DNA of 64,000 nt from Punica granatum (Eukaryota > Streptophyta > Magnoliopsida > Myrtales > Lythraceae). The stretch is taken from the NCBI RefSeq assembly GCF_007655135.1, contig NC_045130.1, forward strand, positions 15,810,001 through 15,874,000. Direction: 5' to 3'. Under the pieces are notes generated by a model that was not told the DNA's origin, did no database searches, and saw only the letters and a program-made list of their open reading frames with translations. Positions 60,723 through 64,000 of the stretch are shown in pieces. Numbering within the stretch: the stretch's first letter is position 1; every line of letters starts with the position of its first letter. The position numbers and the translations under genes are program-made.

Positions 60723-63479
60723 CTAATCAGTCAGTATCATCGGGCGTACTAATATGCTATTCCATGCCTTCCAATCTCCACCATAATTTTCACAAATATT
60801 GTCTTCAACTGCAGCATCATTTGGTGCTTCAGGAGTTTCAAACAATGGATTCTCTTGGACTTGGTCATTGAAATTTCCTCCATCAATATTATCTTCAACC
60901 CCATCACCAATATCAAGATCTTCCAAATTCAAATTCAACAAATCTGTACAAGGAATATAACTTCTTAAAAATGAAATGAAAATATACATCATATTATGAA
61001 GATAATGAAGTAAGAATATTTAGTACCACCATTTCCAGTTTCTTGAATGATACATTCTTGTAAATCCCGTCTAAATGTTCGCAATTCTTCATTTGATAGG
61101 GCCGGTGGCTCATCTTCTAGTACCCAATTAGAATAAGAAACAAACTTTTCGAAGTCAATTAATTCATAATTTCTACTTTTGAAGTAGTTCCTGCAAAACA
61201 AGCATCTCTTGTATACTTACATGTTAGAACAGATCATCAAAGCAATGCAAATGTCCAAATATGAGAAACAATATCTAGTAAAATAAGAAAGAAAAATGGA
61301 GAGAAGCAATATGTATGTACCTTTGTTGCAACTTCAAATTATAATGGACATAAACGAAGTCATTCAATCATTGATGCTTTAGTTGGTTTCTTTTCTTAGA
61401 ATGAACATGCTCGAACAAACTCCAATTACGCTCATAACCGGAGGCACTACAAGTTTGGCTTAAAACACGAATAGCCAACTTTTGTAAATTCAGTGCACTC
61501 GATCCATACCACATCCACTACTCATCTAGACATAAACAAAGAAAATAAGAATAAGAAAATGAACAAACTCAAATAAAATAGACAAATAATAACTGAAAAT
61601 AGTGTTTACAAAATTATTCATGCTTGGAGCCATCACGGTGTGATCAGATACTACGGATACTCGTCCAAAATCACCTTCAGCATTTTTAAAAATCTTCATT
61701 TCACTTGTTAATTTTGTCTGCAATAAAGGCTTCCCATAGGAATATCTCTTTATGACATCCAACAAACCGGAAAGTTCCTCTATTATTCTCCATCTCGGTC
61801 AAGTCATATTGGTATTTGGGATTCAACCAATACCCTGAAGCATGCAAGTTCTTGTGTAGTTGCCTATCCTATCGAGCATCAAGAATGTTAATATATGGCT
61901 AATCTTCTTCTTTCTCCTATGAAATCTTTTCAACATCTCTTCCATGGTTTTGTACATTGCGTCAAGCAAAAATCCATAGCAGGCCTTTCATCATTATCAA
62001 TAATACATAACACACAGACAATAGGATGACTAATCTGCACTATGGCTACAGATTCATACCAGAAAAACTCCACAAATAACAGTTTGACAATTTCTTTTGC
62101 TTTATTTTCCTTTGTATGGCTCGAACTAGAACACTCACTAGATGTTACCATAGTCCTCAAAGCATTATGTTGTGCCGAAATACTCTGCAATGCAATGAAA
62201 TTGGTAGGAAAACGAGTATGAGTAGGGCTTAGAATTTCTCGTCCACTAGTAAATTTTCTCATCATATTCAAGGCAAAGCAATGATTGTAGATGTCCTCAG
62301 TAATCTTTGCAACATGATTCATAATATCATTCACCTCGTCCGACTTACCAATATCACTGAGAAATAAATTAATGCAATGAGCCGCACAAAGAGACCAAAA
62401 TATCTTCTTGAACTCTTGCTCCAACAAGCGATCAACAACCACGTAGTTAGCGGCATTGTCAGTCACAAAGTGAACAACATTCTCTCGACCGACAAATAAG
62501 ACCACATCTTTGAATAATTTGTAAAGCATATCCCCAGTCTTCAAAGCATCTTAAACATCGACAGACTTCAAGAAAACAATTCCCTTAGGATAATAAACTA
62601 AAAAGCTAATCGGAGTTCTCCTACATTAGTCTGTCCGTCCATCTGCCATTATCGTGCAGCTTGTCTCTTTCCAAATAGGTCCGTAGCTATCGACATACTT
62701 TTACACCTCCTCAACATTTTTTGTCAATAAGTATCCCTAAAGATCATAAAAGCCCGAACCTTTATAACATGCCCTCATGCTAGCAATGACATCAATTGCT
62801 TGCTGGTAATGAGGAGAATTTATCGTATTAAACGATATACTTGTGGCAAGCATCCATTTAGAAATGGCAAGATCACACTTCTTGGTGACTTCTTTGCTTT
62901 GCAAAACACTCTTGAGTGTCCTTTGAGCTCCCGGTGTTGTCTCAGTTGAAGTACGAATTAATTTTCTTCTTATTTGGCATCGCTGCTTTTGATTGAGTGA
63001 CTTGAGTTGCCTTCCCTGTTGCTTTTGAATGAAGAGGGGCAATTTCTACTATCTCATCATCATGCTCGAAGGGTGGAAATTAACATGTCTTCCTCATGAG
63101 GTCTATAACGTGGAGTATGCGGATTTTGCTCATCTAACATATCACGCTTCCTTTTCTTTTCCATCATGTGCCCAACCAAATGTTCCTGCATTTCAAATCA
63201 AATAGGATCTAGTAACTTCCGACATGCCTTTGCATTCCCTTTTAATCCCACCAAATGTTGTTTAAACCAATTTATATTGGTACCGGAGAGAACTTTTGAG
63301 CAGTACATGCATGACAGACTCTTCCTTCCATTTACTGACGGCAATTCCTTGCAATGCACCCATGCCGAGTCAGATTTTCCTCTACTTATGGCTGTTGGAG
63401 TAGAAGAACTCGGGGTGGATTCTATAGTAGACGACGTAGGAGTGGGTGTGTTGTTGTTGCCGGCACCATCAAAAGTCAT
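60723..63479 (-). pseudogene. hAT-superfamily transposase (BED finger - DUF659 - dimerisation), broken
   Basis: On the minus strand, from 63479, a serine/threonine-rich leader is followed by a BED-type zinc finger (CMYCSKVL...WFKQHL...C). Next is a DUF659 region (about 62760-62250: YGPIWKETSC, IMADGRTD, VVHFVTDNAANYV, LCAAHCINLFLSDI). The hAT dimerisation segment follows (61520-61325: NLQKLAIRVLSQTCSASG, ERNWSLFEHVHSKKRN), then an acidic tail (61190-60726). Plausible introns remain, e.g. donors after CAACAAAG near 61320 and GGTG near 61026, and acceptors TTTTGCAG and TTGTACAG. At least five in-frame stops or shifts interrupt it (near 63185, 63050, 62705, 62625, 62555, 61510, 61385). It would have cut and pasted its own DNA and is now inactive. 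Element ends were not found. Confidence 0.8.
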
Positions 63480-64000
63480 TGTCTAGCAGCCTATAATGAT
63501 GAAAAAAATATTTCAAGCTCCACATTTCAGTTCAAGAAAAACAAGGGCCTCTAGTCAAAAGAAAAATAGGCATACAATCTTGTTCTTGTCTAAACCTGTT
63601 ATTGTTATTATCTCCTGTCGTTTTGCAGAACATCTCCGCTCTGATTTCCATTTAAAAGGAATAGTTAAATCCACCCAAATAAAGAAAAGTAAACTATCAC
63701 CACTCCATTTAGTATATATAAATTGAGCGGCGACATACAGACCATAGGATGAATACTGCATATAGATATCTTTTCTCCTGGACAAACTGCAAACGAGTCA
63801 TACTTAGTTCCCATGGCAAACTCTGACTCACTCTGATCTACTGGTCATAATAGCACTAATCAGTCAAATAGCAATACAATTAAATTAAGGCTTTTCTAAG
63901 CTTGTAACGAGCAAATGCATCAAGTGTAGCATGCTCCACTAGGTCCATCTCAAGCACCCTTTTGCCCTAATCAACACAAGCAAAGCTTACCTTTTAGGAC
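63480..64000. other. Upstream side of the hAT transposase
   Basis: Probably promoter and 5' end of the hAT element, running off the window. No terminal inverted repeat was identified. Confidence 0.35.

Noticed and set aside
1..64000. CRISPR array, prokaryotic operon, phage or defence system
   Set aside because: There are no regularly spaced identical short repeats and no bacterial gene organisation. Introns and plant TE families show a plant nuclear genome.

Overview
The window is nuclear DNA from a flowering plant, most likely a eudicot. It is AT-rich, and its one clear gene has GT-AG introns and encodes a plant-type vacuolar proton-pump subunit. Nearly everything else is transposable-element debris of plant families: Copia and Ty3/Gypsy-Tat LTR elements, a LINE tail, hAT and Mutator-type DNA elements, MITEs and SINE-like sequences. 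I cannot place the species from the sequence alone.

Layout. 0-5.5 kb holds a degenerate pair of LTR-like direct repeats, an inverted-repeat element and an AT-rich tandem repeat. 5.5-10.3 kb is a TE graveyard: a truncated Tat-type LTR with its RNase H segments on the minus strand, abutting a decayed Copia pol on the plus strand. 14.6-18.25 kb is a Mutator-like element with very long inverted arms and a 10-bp target duplication. An internally deleted Copia element with a 5-bp target duplication is nested inside it. 18.3-37.7 kb looks like three diverged tandem copies of a large non-coding unit, peppered with MITEs, SINE-like pieces and a 1.8-kb fold-back hairpin. One MITE has a clean 9-bp target duplication, and its empty site is preserved in a sister unit.

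38.5-40.7 kb carries the only gene that looks functional, the V-ATPase c (proteolipid) subunit, in three exons. 41.4-42.7 kb is another long-TIR element. 42.7-51.6 kb is AT-rich intergenic DNA with small MITEs, a SINE-like copy and a 231-bp TRIM-like unit. 51.7-52.26 kb is a promoter-like GC-rich island without a visible gene. 52.4-57.8 kb is a 5,454-bp solo LTR of the same family as the LTR near 6 kb, with a perfect 5-bp target duplication. 58-64 kb holds an hAT-type MITE, a LINE 3' end and a broken hAT transposase gene.

No operon-like or cooperating gene set is present. The interest lies in the nested insertion history and the repeat structures. All repeat alignments were made by eye.
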